A stretch of 64,000 nucleotides of DNA from Batillaria attramentaria (GCA_018292915.2 JACVVK020000150.1:526501-590500); one strand, 5' to 3'. Shown: positions 1 to 13,468, numbered from the stretch's first letter. Notes: a model not told the origin generated them from the sequence alone. Translations and numbers: made by a program.

Positions 1-492
1 AGAGCTGTGCTACGAATAAGTCAGTATAATTGGATGATCTTCCCAAGTTCAGAAAATGAAGCCATTTGAACAATTTTTTCGTAAAAATACGTAACATGAC
101 CGATTTTTTTAAATGGGCGATAACTGTTCCAAAAATGCGGCAGGATAAAAATCGTGAAAGGTAGTTCTGGAGAATATGACTGCCCATTTTATCTCAAAGT
201 AAAAAGCCCTCCACTGAGGTGTTTTAGGAGATAGCCATCATTACATCCGTCCACACACACGTCTCACAACTCCCGCCAAAAAGAACGCAGCAGCATAGTG
301 TGCACGTCAAGTGTCTATGACGCAGATTTCGTCAAGTTACATCACTGTGTGCGTGAAAGCAAAGACCGGTCTTTGGTGAATGTATGTATTGTGTGGAGAA
401 ACGTCACAGTCTTGTTTTGTATCACTGAAACTTGCTGTTGCGCGTAGCAAAATCTGCCCCGTCCCATAAAGTTGTTTCTCTATAGAGAAACA
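1..492 (-). mobile_element. M1 TIR element, partial copy at the window edge
   Basis: This copy is in reverse orientation and enters from outside the window. It ends in the M1 terminal palindrome (GTTGTTTCTC / GAGAAACAAC around 469-493). The same sequence blocks recur at 9690-10310, 12903-13675, 16577-17225, 21250-21795 and 22548-23215. They include a stretch beginning GAGCTGTGCTACGAATA, a CA microsatellite slot, and the run CTCCCGCCAAAAAGAACGCAG. I see no coding capacity, so it is best read as a non-autonomous DNA element. Confidence 0.8.
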
Positions 493-2598
493 ACATAAAA
501 ATGGACTGGCAAGTGAAACTTCCCTAGGTTACCCAGTCACGTGACGCGTCAGTGACCCCAAAGTTCAATTTTACGACATTAATGGTTTGCGGTTAAATCT
601 AACGGGATTAGAAATGCAAATGTTTTTATGACAATGAAAACTGTGTGTAACTGCCTTTCACAAACCGGGGAAAAGTTTGGATTTTGTGTCAATGCCACGC
701 TTGGTTGAACTTTAGCGTCGATTTTTTGTTGTTGTTTTTGGCACTGTGCGCAAGAAAGTAGCCCAAAAAGCAAAATTTTCACAACTGAGATACTCAGAAA
801 GCTCATGGTATGTGAAACATTCCGGATTTGCCAAGTCAAGGAAAAACCGATCCCTATACACTTGTTTTACGACATTCACGATTTTCAGCTATATTTAAGT
901 GAATGGTGATTACTCCGGCCTGATATGGCCATCACTGACGGTAACTGACTTGTCAGTCTGAAACAACATAAAAAGTTGATTTGTTTTCGTTTCAGGCACT
1001 GCCAGTCATTGCCGCATTCACTGAGCTGGAATCTCAGTGGCAGCGGCTATATCGATTTCTAGGTCGTCAGTTATGCATGTGCTTTCAGTCAAATTTTGTA
1101 CAGCATATCGCCGGACTGCTAATCTGACCAAGCAACACTGCCGTTGAAGCCGACCAGACGTGACGGGCTCCCGGCCCGTCGGTGCCACTGATTGCGTCAT
1201 AGTAGTGCAGCGTACTAGTAACCACAGCGGTTAGGCCTAGTCAGTGACAGAGCGGCCACAGCCGGGTGTGCGCGCAATGATAGGAAAAGTTCAAGTACTG
1301 GAAAGTCAGCAAAACTATACTGACATATACTGAATCAGTCCAGAGTATTCAACTACGGGGGGAGTCCAGCAATTATACAGGGGGTCCAATAATTCAGTAT
1401 ACCCTCTGATTGTTGGACCCCGGGGGTCCATTGACTTCGAACGGTTACTGGATCGGGGAGGGGTAGGGGTCCACCGATTACCGTTGAGGGGTCACGGCCG
1501 GTAGGTCTAACTGCTAGTATCGGCGTAGACTGAGTCAGTGTGTGTGTGTCAGTGTCAGTGTGTGTCGCAGTGTTGATACTTAACTTTAATTTCCCGCTTT
1601 GAGACGATAAAGCGATTGGCGGATTGATTGATCGACCGCCGGATTCAGTGATTGCCACTGGCCCCCGAGACTGAGCCACGGTCCCGGTCATTCGGCCCGG
1701 CCGGACTGATCCGTACTCAGTCTTGAAGCTGGAACGTGACGCAAGGCATTGTGATAGTCGGCTCTACTGACATAGTTGAATACATCGGTTTGTTGTCATT
1801 GTTTGGCACGGCATCGGTACATCGGCATACCGGACTGAGCCCTGTTCTCTCTTAGAGAGAGAGAGAGAGAGCCTGAGTGAGAGATCGAAGGCGGTGTACT
1901 GAAGCCGATAAAGTAAGAAGGCAGCCGGGCCAGAGCGTGTAGCGAGACTGCGGCTACTGACATGCAGCGCTGGCGTGCTGAAGCCGGCGTCTGTGGCGTC
2001 TGCAGTCTCTGCCGCCTGCCAAGCTCCCACTCACTGACTCAGTCTCGTCTCCACGAAACGGCTGCGGCTGCTGCTGGCAGAACAAGGCACACGGTGCAAG
2101 TCTCCGGGGTGGCGAACGACAATCCAAGGCGACCCTTGTGGCCGAGCTGTGATTCATAGTGGACGGAAGCTACCCTAGCGATCGGGCAAACCGACTCGTT
2201 GTTCCTTTGTGTTGGCACGCAAAGACAGCTGCTGGGGATACCCCATCTGTACCGTGACCATCGTGTGAACACTAGCGAGCTGAGGCGATGATGGTTAGCT
2301 GTGTGCCGGTGTGATTGTGGCCACCTCGGTTGCGTGTGTCAGTGTGCAGAAGAGCGGAGTGGCGGCGTAAAGACGTCTCTTTCCCCTCCAACAGTGCCCC
2401 TGTGTAAGCAGCGCCAGGCTTTCATGAGACAGAGATGATGAGAGGGGCGGCAGACGTGAGACAGAAACACGGGTGACAGGTAGTGAGGGGCCGGTTGCAG
2501 GCTGTTTGTAACGCCCACCACTGCCTGCCTACCCTGCCCTAAGAATCCATTGCTTCAGTCTTTCGGTTCAGCTCCTAACGCAGCTGCTTTACTTTGCC
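493..2598 (+). promoter_or_regulatory. 5' flank, presumed promoter and 5' UTR of the exon-1 gene
   Basis: No coding sequence is supported here. From about 1000 the sequence becomes GC- and CpG-richer, as expected of a promoter region, and it leads to the start codon at 2599 in a reasonable context (TTTGCCATGG). I see no convincing TATA box, and the transcription start cannot be placed from sequence alone. A short (GA)n run lies near 1855-1872. The word TCAGT/ACTGA is extremely frequent from about 930 onward. Short ORFs in both strands at 1353-2521 overlap one another and look like chance. Confidence 0.4.
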
Positions 2599-2662
2599 AT
2601 GGATGGGGTGGATACCTGGTGGATTATGTCGCTTGTCTTGCACGCCGTCACGTTCGTTTCAG
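2599..2662 (+). CDS. Exon 1: signal peptide
   Basis: Encodes residues 1-21 plus the first base of codon 22. The ATG sits in TTTGCCATGG. Residues 7-21 are hydrophobic (WWIMSLVLHAVTFVS), a typical signal-peptide core. The donor is TTTCAG/GTAAGT, a near-perfect consensus, in phase 1. Reading on without splicing adds only Gly/Ser-rich codons to a stop at 2788, so the splice is favoured. The next compatible exon is at 24884, making intron 1 22,221 bp. Confidence 0.8.
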
Positions 2663-3435
2663 GTAAGTCACTCAGTCAATCAAACCCATCATCGGGTCCT
2701 GAATCAAGTTCAGGCAGGTCATGTATTCAGTTAGAGAAAAACTTGAAGGTGGGAGGGGGGACTGAGGTTGGGGGAGAGGGGGGGGGGTAACAGCAGTCAG
2801 TGTCCGACACTGATGTAATTTAGACATACTAAGAAGCATGACCGACTGACTACACTGATGAGTGACAGTGTAATTTGCAATTACAATTATGTTTACTAGC
2901 AGCGGTTCCGCAAAGTGGCGCCGCTCGTCACGGCGGTTGTCCGATTTTCTTCCTTATCCATACCAAGCGCGTCAGTTCTTCGACCACTGTACTTATCGCG
3001 TAATCTGGAAAAAGAAAAATGAAACGCTCTATCCGCGCCTATCCAATCCATGGCGCTGCCCCCTTGCCTTTTTTCCAGACTGATCAGGGGAGATTACCGA
3101 TATCCAGACACTGACCCCACCCACCCGAGAGAATTCTTCAAACTGATCAGTGTCACCTTACTGAGTGATGCACCCCATCAAGCCGGATTAAGTTGAGTCA
3201 CAGTGCCGCTGGCCAATGTAACGCGTTAAAATAACTCAGTCTGGCCCCCTTGATACCTACCCTGGGCCTCTTTCGCGTACGCAGGAATGACCGTTGTCAC
3301 GTCTCACTAGTGCAGTCATTCACACATACCCAAATCCGGTCTAGTTGTATAAGCGTTTTCTGAGGTGGGGTGGGGGGGAGGGGGGGGGCGGCGATGGAGA
3401 ATGTAACCGACAGTGGTGACTGATGTGCAGAGTTA

Positions 3436-3494
<59 letters not shown>

Positions 3495-6400
3495 CACTGC
3501 GCAGCTTCTTCTGAATGTTTAACGCAGTAGGTCAGTCCAGTCGAAGATTCTTAACAAATCCTGACATACTGATCCACTGTGCGTACACAGTACTTGATAG
3601 ATTCTGCAAGCTAGTTTCTGCCAATTCTGTGCGTGCCGGGCCAGCACTGAGTCCATCCCGTCAGTTCCGGCGTTAGACTGAGATCAGCTAATGACACGGC
3701 GGACTTACCTTGAAAGCTAAGTTCATGTGCTGGTATAAGCTGACTGTACAGTCCCGGTCAATCAGGTCTCCTGTCGGTGTCTTGTAGCGATGATATTAGT
3801 ACACACCACGATTTTCTTGAGCCCACAGAACACTGACGGTGTCAGTCAGTTCATGTGTACTGACAGTACGAAACCCAGACGATCGAACTTAAGGTCGCTA
3901 GTCAGTCACTCTACTGAACCGACTTTATTTCTCAGTTCACTTCTCATGTATTTCTGTTACGAGTATATTGCGAGATGGAGGTTGATATAATACAGTTGGG
4001 AAGGTGGCTTGCGATACCTAAGCCGGGTTTCAACCCCGGCCAGCACAAAGTGAACAAGGAGGAACGGCCCCGTCCTACAAAGTTGTTTCTCCAAACTTCA
4101 TTTTGTCTGTTTTGTTGTTATTGTTGCCGGTTCTCCCCTCTCCAAGTTCTACCAATGACACTAGATCCTCTACGACCTCGACCGATTAGCCACGTGACTG
4201 GGGGTGGGGCCGGGTGGGGGAAGAAGGGAGAGAGAGAGAGAGAGGCAGAGAGAGAGGGTGGGTGAGTGGGTGTTTAGGAGTTTAATGTCCTTTTTCCCCA
4301 CATAAGGGTGATATCAAAGACGGGGCAACGAGAAAAAGGCCAGCACAAATATTTGGCCCCAGCGGCCGGGATTCGAACTCTCGGCCCAAGCATTGAAAGT
4401 CCAACGCTCTACCATTCGGCCACCCTGGCTCCCCAGAGAGAGAGAGAGAGAGAGAGAGACGTCAGTTCCGTGAACTAAATATTTGACGTCAGCCTCAGGC
4501 AGGTCGTCATACAGAGAGAGAGAGAGAGAGATGACGTCAATTCCGTGAAGTAAACTTTTGACGTCAGCCTCTAGCACTGAGATCGTCTGAGGATGCTTGT
4601 TCATGTCTTGTGATTTCCCTGTTGGCTTTGTGACTTCTCCGACTGAATTATTTTTCACATGAAATCTGGAAGATCTAGAGGGCTGATGAAATGTCGGAAG
4701 CAGTGACGATACTTGCAGATTTTGTCTGTGAACCAAACATTTGACGTCAGTCTCACGCTGCTCGTCTGACAGATGATACTTCTACATATCTTGTGATTTC
4801 CTTGTTGCTTTGTGACTTTCGTGACTGAATTAATTTTTACATAAAATCTGGAAGATCTAGAGAGCTGATGAAACGTGGACTTAAGTGCCTTGGATTGTAC
4901 TTACGAAATTGCAAAATTGGAACTTTTTTGACCGGCGCTTCTCGCAGAAACGTGAAAAATGTGTTTATCTAAAAGCTCTGCTATTCTTATAGTGGAGGAT
5001 CCAAGACTAATGATTGTTCGCTAAAGAGTAGAAATATGTCACTTAGTCCACTAATAAAGCTAGCTTCAAGGATTAATAAAAGCGACAGTAACACTTTCTC
5101 AGGCCATTCTGAGCCGATCAGTGATCGATTAAAAGTGCCAATTCACCTAACTTTGGCACAATCGTTTTTCCATAGGAAAGCACGCGCAGTGGCGACCTTG
5201 TTTCAGATCTGGTGTCTCTGGCCGAACCGGTGAAAGGGCAGATTGCATGCCCGCCACAGGAAATACCCTATTTGTGATAGCATCGCGATGGTTTTTCTGT
5301 TATACAAAGTTATTTTCCATGTGGTTTATTAAAACCACAAAATAAAAACCTACAACCCCTGTCTTCAAGTCTGTCGATTGAATGAAGTTTTTAATTTCAG
5401 TTATACATTTCAACAACGCTTGATACTGTGTCGTTTTGAGTGGGCAGATTTAGTTATACTACACCGGTCCCAGAGTTCGAGTGGGTGCAGTGAGTGTGGA
5501 ACGGACCGTTACTTTACCTATTTTTAGTCTGAATGTTTGCAATTTTTGGAGAACATTTATTTCTGCTGGAGCGAAGTGAACCGTGAAGACAAGCGTTGTG
5601 AGATTGTGAAGCTGACAAATAATATTGGTAGTGTTCCAAAGCAAGTTCTTGCGGCTAGATCTATCAATGATGTGCAGTTGGTAAGTCAGAGCATTTTGAT
5701 TTCATTGTTTTTTACGTGTTTCTCGTGAATGGTTTTATTGTATCAGTGGCGAATGCTTTTGTTTGTTGAAATCCAGTGATGAAACGACATTTGTCTCAGT
5801 GCAATGAAATCAGTGTCAAATACTGAACTGTTTACTGTTCGGGAAGGAAAAAATACTACTTTGAAGTACTTTTATTGATCTCATGTTTATCAAGTGATTT
5901 GTGTCATCATTGATCAATTTCACGTTACAATCTCAATTTTTCTCAAAGTTAGCCACTTTGCGTTATTTTGTGCCGGGAACCGAAATATTCTACGACACCG
6001 GGGCACGCCATCCGAATTTCCCAAAAGGTATGGAAACCCATACCGGCCAAGTGCGCGAAACCTAAGGCGTCTGTTTCTATTGAAGGTTTCAGGAAGCAAG
6101 GCAATGACGAGTGAGTATCAGCGTATTGAGACTCCTGACCTCAACATTGAGCCTCCGTCACCTGAAGAACCTATTAATTGGTCATTGTGTGCTTTTTGTC
6201 AAGTGCCAAAGACAGAGAATCTCGTCTGCCCTGCAAGAAAACCTCCTCCGGCTGGTTACAAAACCTCAAACAATTTCAAGAAATGGGCTTCAATCCTGTT
6301 GATGTAAGCCTATGCCGTCTTGATGACGGGAATGGGTTTGAGTAAACATTTCGTCTGAAATCTGCTTCATGGCACAAATCATGCTACGCAAAGGTGAGCA

Positions 6401-9400
6401 CCATTTTGGAGCGAAAAAGAAAGCAGGCATGCAGTCCCTCTGCAAACCCAGTAAAAACTAGGAGAGCAACTGGTACGTCCTCGACTGCACTAGAGGATAG
6501 TAAAAGTGAAGAAGCACCAGCAGGCAGCACAACCAAATCCCGGCTGTGTTTTTTTTTTTTTTTTTTTTCTGTAATAAACCACCAGGTTCAAAGGGGACCT
6601 ATGAGGCATGGGCATTAGGAGTGCATTACAAAGTTTATTATACAGCAGTTGATATCAATGACACTGAGGTGCTCCGGAAGCTTGCCAATGTAGACATGGT
6701 ATCGGGGGATGCTAATTACCATTTGAAGTGTCTGTCAGCCTATTACAGAAGACAGCCAAAAGCCAACCAAGATGCTGCTGAAGAAGACGATTCATCATCT
6801 TTACAGGCGATTGCGTTCGCTGAGCTCGTTGTTTATGTAGAAAGCTACAGGGACGACCCTCGGACAAGACCACTATTCTACATGTCAAACCTGTGTCGCC
6901 TGTATGCCAGCCGCCTGGAAGCCCATGGTCTTTATGTTCCACAGAGAGTCCACTCACAGCGTCTTCGTGAAAAACTCCTTGCAAATACCCCAGACTTGTT
7001 CGCCACCCACGAAGGAAAAACGTCGTGCTATTGTTCAACAAAGATCTGGGGGCTGCCATCAAACAGGTTTGCACTAGGGATTCACAAGCTGTGGAATTAG
7101 TGAGAGCTGCCCGTTGCCTGCTGCTGTTCAATCTTCTGAAGCTCCTGTTGCTGACAGTCCTGCAGTCCTACACGACCTGCCCGATGTTCCTCCAGAGGTC
7201 TTGGACGACAAGGCTTTCATGATTGTTGAGGACCCCGCAGACATCACAGCAGATGTCTTAGATGATGCTGTCCTCGTCCCTGTTTCAATATGTTCACCAG
7301 ACGTTGATGCCAAAGTGCTGGATGGTGCAACAATCGTCCAGATGTTGTCACCAAAGCTTGCGAAAAACTTTCAGCAGTATGTCGATCTCATTTTCCTGCC
7401 GTACATCCAGCGACAGCTTGAGACTGCATCACGGGTGGACATCGTTTGGGATGTGTACAAGGCTGACAGCCTGAAAGCATCAGCAAGAGAGAGGCGGGGT
7501 TGTGGTTTCAAGAGGATGGTCGTGCCATCGGCCCAATTGCCTGGAAACTGGAAGGGGTTTCTGCGGGACAATGACAACAAAACCCAACTCTTTGAGTTCC
7601 TTGCCAAGAGCCTTGTCGAGAAATCATATGACGAAGGGAAACAACTTGTTACCACAATCGGCGACAAAGTTCTGTGCTGTCCAACAGAAGCCAAAGATGA
7701 TTTGCGGCCTTGCTCACACGAGGAAGCAGATACTCCTGTCATTCTGCATGCAGCTGACTGTGCACGGTCTGGTCTGCACAAGGTCCTCATCAGGACAACA
7801 GACACGGATGTGCTGGTGCTGGCGATTGCGCACTTCCACAAAATGGCAGCAACGGAACTGTGGATTGCCTTTGGATGTGGCAAAAATTTCAGGTACATTA
7901 CCGCCCATGACATTGCTGACTTTCTTGGACCACATAAAGCATGGGCACTTCTGGCGTTCCATGCCTTCACAGGATGTGACACTGTGTCCTTTTTTGCTGG
8001 GAGAGGGAAGAAAACAGCGTGGAGTACCTGGAACGCATTCCCTGAAGCTACTAGAGCTTTCTTGGCCATGACGGACAGGCAGGCAACGGAAGACACCTTC
8101 GCCACACTCCAAAGATGTGTTGTTTGATGTATAACCGCTCCAGCACACTAACAAAGGTGGACGCAGCTCGTCAGGCGATTTTTTTTTCCAGAAACAGAAA
8201 ATCTTTGGAAAACATTACTCCAACGGAAGCAGCACTAAAACAGCATGCTCTGAGAGCAGAATTCCAGTCTCGTTATGTGTGGGGGCAGAGTCTTGAAAAA
8301 GACCCGCAACTGCCCAGTCCACTGCCCAGTCCATCGAACTGGGGATGGGAGAGGGAGGCTGATAAATCCTGGACGCCGATCTGGACGACACTCAAACAAA
8401 CCGCCGAATCGTGCGAGGAACTAATTAAATGTGGGTGTAAACAGGGTTGCCGGGGAAGATGCAACTGCAGAAAGGTAAACCTGCAATGTACTGCCTTGTG
8501 TGCCTGCAGAGGAGACTGTTCGCAGGAAGACTAAATCGCTCATCTTGATGACTGTCGTTTTTTCCCCGTTTTGTGTGTGTGTATTTTTCTTTACGTGTTA
8601 CCTTTGAGAGTATGGAGACGGGGTGGGGGGTGGGTGGTCTTTAGGGGTTTAACGTCCTTTTCCACCACATAGGGTGATATCAAAGACGGGGCAACGATGA
8701 AAAAGCCAGCACAATATTTGGCCATAGCCGGGATCGAACTCACGACCCGAGCATTAGAAGTTCAACGCTCTACCATTCGACCACCCCGGCTCCCCGAGAG
8801 TATGGAGACAGTTACAACAAAACAGAATAATATTGCACAGTGACACCAAGTAGAACATATTTACAAGGACTCGTACCGAGACAACAGAATGGACAGTTTA
8901 GAAATGTTCGTAGACTTGTCGTACGCATCACTAATGAGACATCATACCTGAAAGGTGAGACCTCGTGACCCAATTAAGTTTCTAATTAATAAATAGAAAA
9001 TGTTAAGCTCAGCATTAGGGCATTAAAAATGTAATGTGTTCAGTAAAAGTTTTGCATTTTGCAATGTAAGATGGAAATTAACCATTACAAGCAGTCGGTA
9101 TGATTCAGTCCTGAATTCGCCCATTTGACCTACTTTTTTCTTAATTATTCCATAATGGAATTAATACCAAAAAAGATTAAATCTCTTTTGAACAATACAA
9201 ATATAACTTGCTTTATTCAACAGTTAGGATGCTTCTGAGACCGGATTCACACCTGTGACTACAAAATAAATGGCCTTTCTGCTAATTACATTACAAGTGT
9301 AAAACATGATGGCCAATTTAATGAAGTCCTCCAACATAATATTTTGATACTTTGGAACCAAATATAACGTAAGATGGTTCCCTGTCATGTTCTTTAAGTT

Positions 9401-11432
9401 TCTCTTTCGTTCATTTCATCATAATAACCATTTAGGCCAAGCTAAAGATGAAAAAGGGTAATAATTTGTTTCTGGGTCATGTCGACCCAATTAACAGACG
9501 GCCACGCCCACCAGAGGGGGCGGTCCAGGTGTTACTGTCGCTAATATTGTTCAGAGATGTGTTATGTACTTATATTCCAAACGGCATGTATCTACTATGA
9601 TGTGAACAATCGACCTGTTTTATTCGCCTTGGCTCCCCCACTATTAATACTAAAGCTATAATAGTGCAGTAGTTCATGTCATATGTGCAGTTGGCACAAG
9701 TGACAAAAATACCGGAATAATGAGTAATTTGAAGGAGTCTTTTCATAGATATTTGGCCTTATATGCAAACCACCCCTACCTCGGAAATATTTTTCTTACA
9801 CAAAACCTGTCAGAGCTACAGAGCTGTGCTACGAAAACAGGCAGTATAATTGAATGATCTTCCCAATTTCAGAAAATGAAGCCATTTGAACATTTTTTTG
9901 CGAAACAATTCGTAACATGACCGATTTTTTAAAAATCGGCGAAAACTCTTCTGAAAATGCAGTAGGCTAAAAATCGTGAAAGGTAGGTCTGGAGAAGGTG
10001 AATTCCCATTTTATCTCAAAGTAAAAAGGCCTCCAACGAGGTGGTTTAGGAGATAGCCATCATTACATCCGTCCACACACACACACACACACACAGACAC
10101 ACACACGTCTCACAAACGCCAAAACGAACGCAGCGGCATAGTGTGCACGTAAGGTGTCTGTGACGCAGATTTCGTTACGTCACTGTGTGCGTGAAAGTAA
10201 GTATTGTGTGGAGAAACGCCACTGTCTTGTTTTGTATCACTGAAACTTGCTGCTGCGCGTAGCAAAATCTGCCCCGTCTCATAAAGTTGTTTCTCTATAG
10301 AGAAACAACTTAACAAGATCAGTTTAAGAAATTTTACAACATCGAATTATCGCCTGTGACGCTGCTCATACAAACTTCGGCATCCCGGTGATCTTATGCA
10401 GCATCTGCTTTTCACCCAGCAGTCTGAAACTGTAGAATTTAAATTCGTCTATTGAACAGGCTGTCGCGTGCAAGAACGAAGGATTGAGAGCAGTGCCGGA
10501 AATATAAGCCAAAATCAACCCGCTTTAAAATGTATCTCAAAATGTTACCTTCGCGCACGGCGCCTGTTTCACACGGCGAATCACTGATTTAGTTACGTAG
10601 CAGAAGTTACTCGGAGAGGCATGTCACGTCTAGCCGCTGGATGATAGCTATAGTTATGCAGTGTACTGTATAATACACGTTGTTCTCATTTCATTTTAGT
10701 TCTCCTAGTCGAGAGCCATGCGGTAGCCCTCGATGTACCTCCATGGGAAAGGTCGTTGATCTTTTGGTAAACAAAGGTGATACCCACGTAAACAATGCCC
10801 GAGTCCCTATCTCAAGCCTACCAGGCTTAAAATATTCCACTGCCCTTGACACTGCGGTAAACCAGCCAATCAGGTGCGGTCCGATGAGCGCTTGACTTTC
10901 GTCTATTGTTACCTTGCTGCGAAGCCGTGAAATCGTTTGATGACTATTACTAAATATCAACATGAGCCTACGCAGACCGATTTTTTGCCGATATGTGGAC
11001 ACAGATCTCCCAAATCTAACGGCCTTGGGCTACAACTTTCTTCTCTGTCACCTCCCTCAAATTACACCTACGGCCCAACCCCTGAAACCCAGTTGACACT
11101 AGTTCCAGTCTTCCGAAGAACCGATAATAGCAGGGGGCACGTACTACTGGGTGATTCATTAAAATTTCACATCCGATGTCCAGTCCGGTTTTGTTGTTGT
11201 TGTTGTTGATGATGATCAGTGGTGGTGGTGTTCATGTTGTTGTTAAGCTACGATAATTTTTAATCTGAAGCGTTGACCGTTGTAATAACGTGGCAATACC
11301 CGGCCGACGGCGGTCAGGTCGGACAAACGTACAAATAACATAACGGCTGGGTATATATATATATATATATATATGAAAGTAACATAATATGACCATAATG
11401 GGGAAAAGTGTAGAGTCAAATTTGCTGACTAT

Positions 11433-11470
<38 letters not shown>

Positions 11471-12119
11471 CACGTAATAGTAACGTAACGAAGAGTTTCT
11501 GACTCGGACCTTGCCGTGCGTCACTACGTGACTACTGGTGTAAGATTCAGTCACTATGTGACTACTGGTGTAAGATTCAGCCACTTCGTCACTACTGGTG
11601 TAAGATTCAGCCACTTCGTCACTATTGGTGTAAGATTCAATCACTACGTCACTACTGGTGTAAGATCCAGTCACAATGTGACTACTGGTGTAAGATTCAC
11701 CCACTACGTCACTACTGGTGTAAGATTCACCCACTGCGTCTTTACTGGTGTAAGATTCACCCACTGCGTCACTAGACTCTACTGGTGTAAGATTCACCCA
11801 CTACGTCACTACTGGTGTAAGATTCACCCACTGCGTCACTAGACTCTAATGGTGTAAGATTCAGCCACTACGTCACTACTGGTGTAAAATCCGGTTGGAG
11901 ATTATGCGCCATATTACGCCAGACTTTGTTCTCCAACCAAGTGTTCCAGCTGGTCAGAAGTATGTATTGTTCATCGGTGGTTTCTGCGTGTTGGTCGGAG
12001 AGGACGGCGGAGCGAACGGCTTCAGTTCGGGGCTAATGACTGACCTAGTCGCTTTGTGTGGACTGACTTCAAGAGAAAACTATTCACTGGTATTAGATTA
12101 GATACAAACGAAAATTCCA

Positions 12120-12188
<69 letters not shown>

Positions 12189-13099
12189 TTGATCTGCCGT
12201 TGCACGATGGCCGATTAACCCTGCTGCTACAGAGTGCGAACGAAGGCGCCTGCGCCAGAGGAAAGACCGACACTGACTGGCATTCATCTCGCCACGCTCG
12301 TTATCGGCCCGGATCGAAATGAAAAGTGTGCTGGTGTAGCAAGCGATCTCCCCGCAACCCCATCCCCCATCCCCTTACCTTCACCTCCAACAAAATGAGC
12401 TGAGTGTACTAACCTGTACCCCGAGAATGTCTTTGTTTCTACTATCCATATTGCCGTTCTCTCTCACCCCCCCCCACCCCCCCACCCCACCCCACCCCCA
12501 CCCCGGACTACACACCCCCCTCCAAACAAACAAACAAACAAACAAACCAAGAAACCTAACAAAAATAAAACAAACAAAAAACAAACAAAAATTTATCTTA
12601 TCTTTACCTCTTCTTCAGAGTGATTTTATTCCATCTCCTGGGTCATCTGTCCACTACACCACTGCCGGGGGGACATCCTGCCGCCCCTTAGTTTGTCACA
12701 CTAGTCGTCGATGACCAGTTTTGATTTTTGTTTTAAAAAAGTTTTAGCTTTTTTCAGCCGATTGCACACACGCTTGTTGCGGTGTGACACCCAGTGACGA
12801 GCACTTTGAAAAGATAACAAGGAATGGACCCATCGCATAAAGTTGTTTCTCCAAAAATCATGCTATTTTGTTGTTGCTGCTGGTTTTGTTTTTGTTTGTT
12901 AAAGTTGTTTCTCTATGAGCAGCAACTTTATGTAATGGGGCAGATTTCGCTGCTGCGCGCAGCAGCATGTTTCAGTGATAAAAAACAAGACTGTGACGTT
13001 TCTGCATACTTCGGCGCACACAGTGACATAGCGAAATCAGCGTCATAGACACCTTACGTGCACACTATGCAGCTGCGTTCGTTTTGGCGGGAGTTGTGA

Positions 13100-13185
<86 letters not shown>

Positions 13186-13389
13186 TGTGGCTACCACCTC
13201 GCTGAAGAGCTTTTTACTTTGAGATGAAATGGGAATTCACCTTCTCCAGAGGTAGGTTTCACGAATTTTTCACGAGTTATCGCCGACTGAATTGAAGGAA
13301 TCGGTCATGTTACCTTTTTTAACGAAAAACTTGTTCAAATGCCTTCATCTTCTAGACTTTGGAACACACACGCACGCACGCGCGCGCGT

Positions 13390-13468
<79 letters not shown>

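Larger units (their letters stand above)
4990..9643 (+). mobile_element. Academ-like DNA transposon, 4654 bp, degenerate
   Basis: The left end is TAGTGGAGGATCCAAG. The reverse complement of the right end is TAGTGGGGGAGCCAAG, so the TIRs match at 14 of 16 bases. The element is flanked by TTA on both sides (4987-4989 and 9644-9646), and an empty site is seen in other M1 copies (GTATTAAGAAT, near 23210). It carries a broken transposase gene (6104-8534) with an XPG-like acidic signature and a Cys-rich tail, plus a later SINE (8620-8795). The 3-bp duplication and XPG-type nuclease fit the Academ superfamily as I recall it. The superfamily name is an inference; the boundaries are seen directly. Confidence 0.8.
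4045..10310 (-). mobile_element. M1 TIR element, complete reverse copy split by two insertions
   Basis: The right terminus of M1 lies at about 4045-4110 (AAAGTTGTTTCTCC) and the left terminus at about 10285-10310 (GTTGTTTCTC / GAGAAACAAC). The copy matches 22548-23600 in reverse. It is broken by a SINE at 4257-4434, inserted in its (GA)n tract, and by a 4654-bp transposon at 4990-9643. The M1 sequence stops at ...CTATTCTTA (4989) and resumes at TTAATACTAAAG (9644), exactly as the uninterrupted copy reads. Without the inserts the M1 copy is about 1.4 kb. Confidence 0.85.

Noticed and set aside
4682..4876. CTGATGAAA sequences near 4682 and 4867 as ribozyme candidates
   Set aside because: GAAA follows CTGAT directly with no helix II; these are ordinary M1 sequence.
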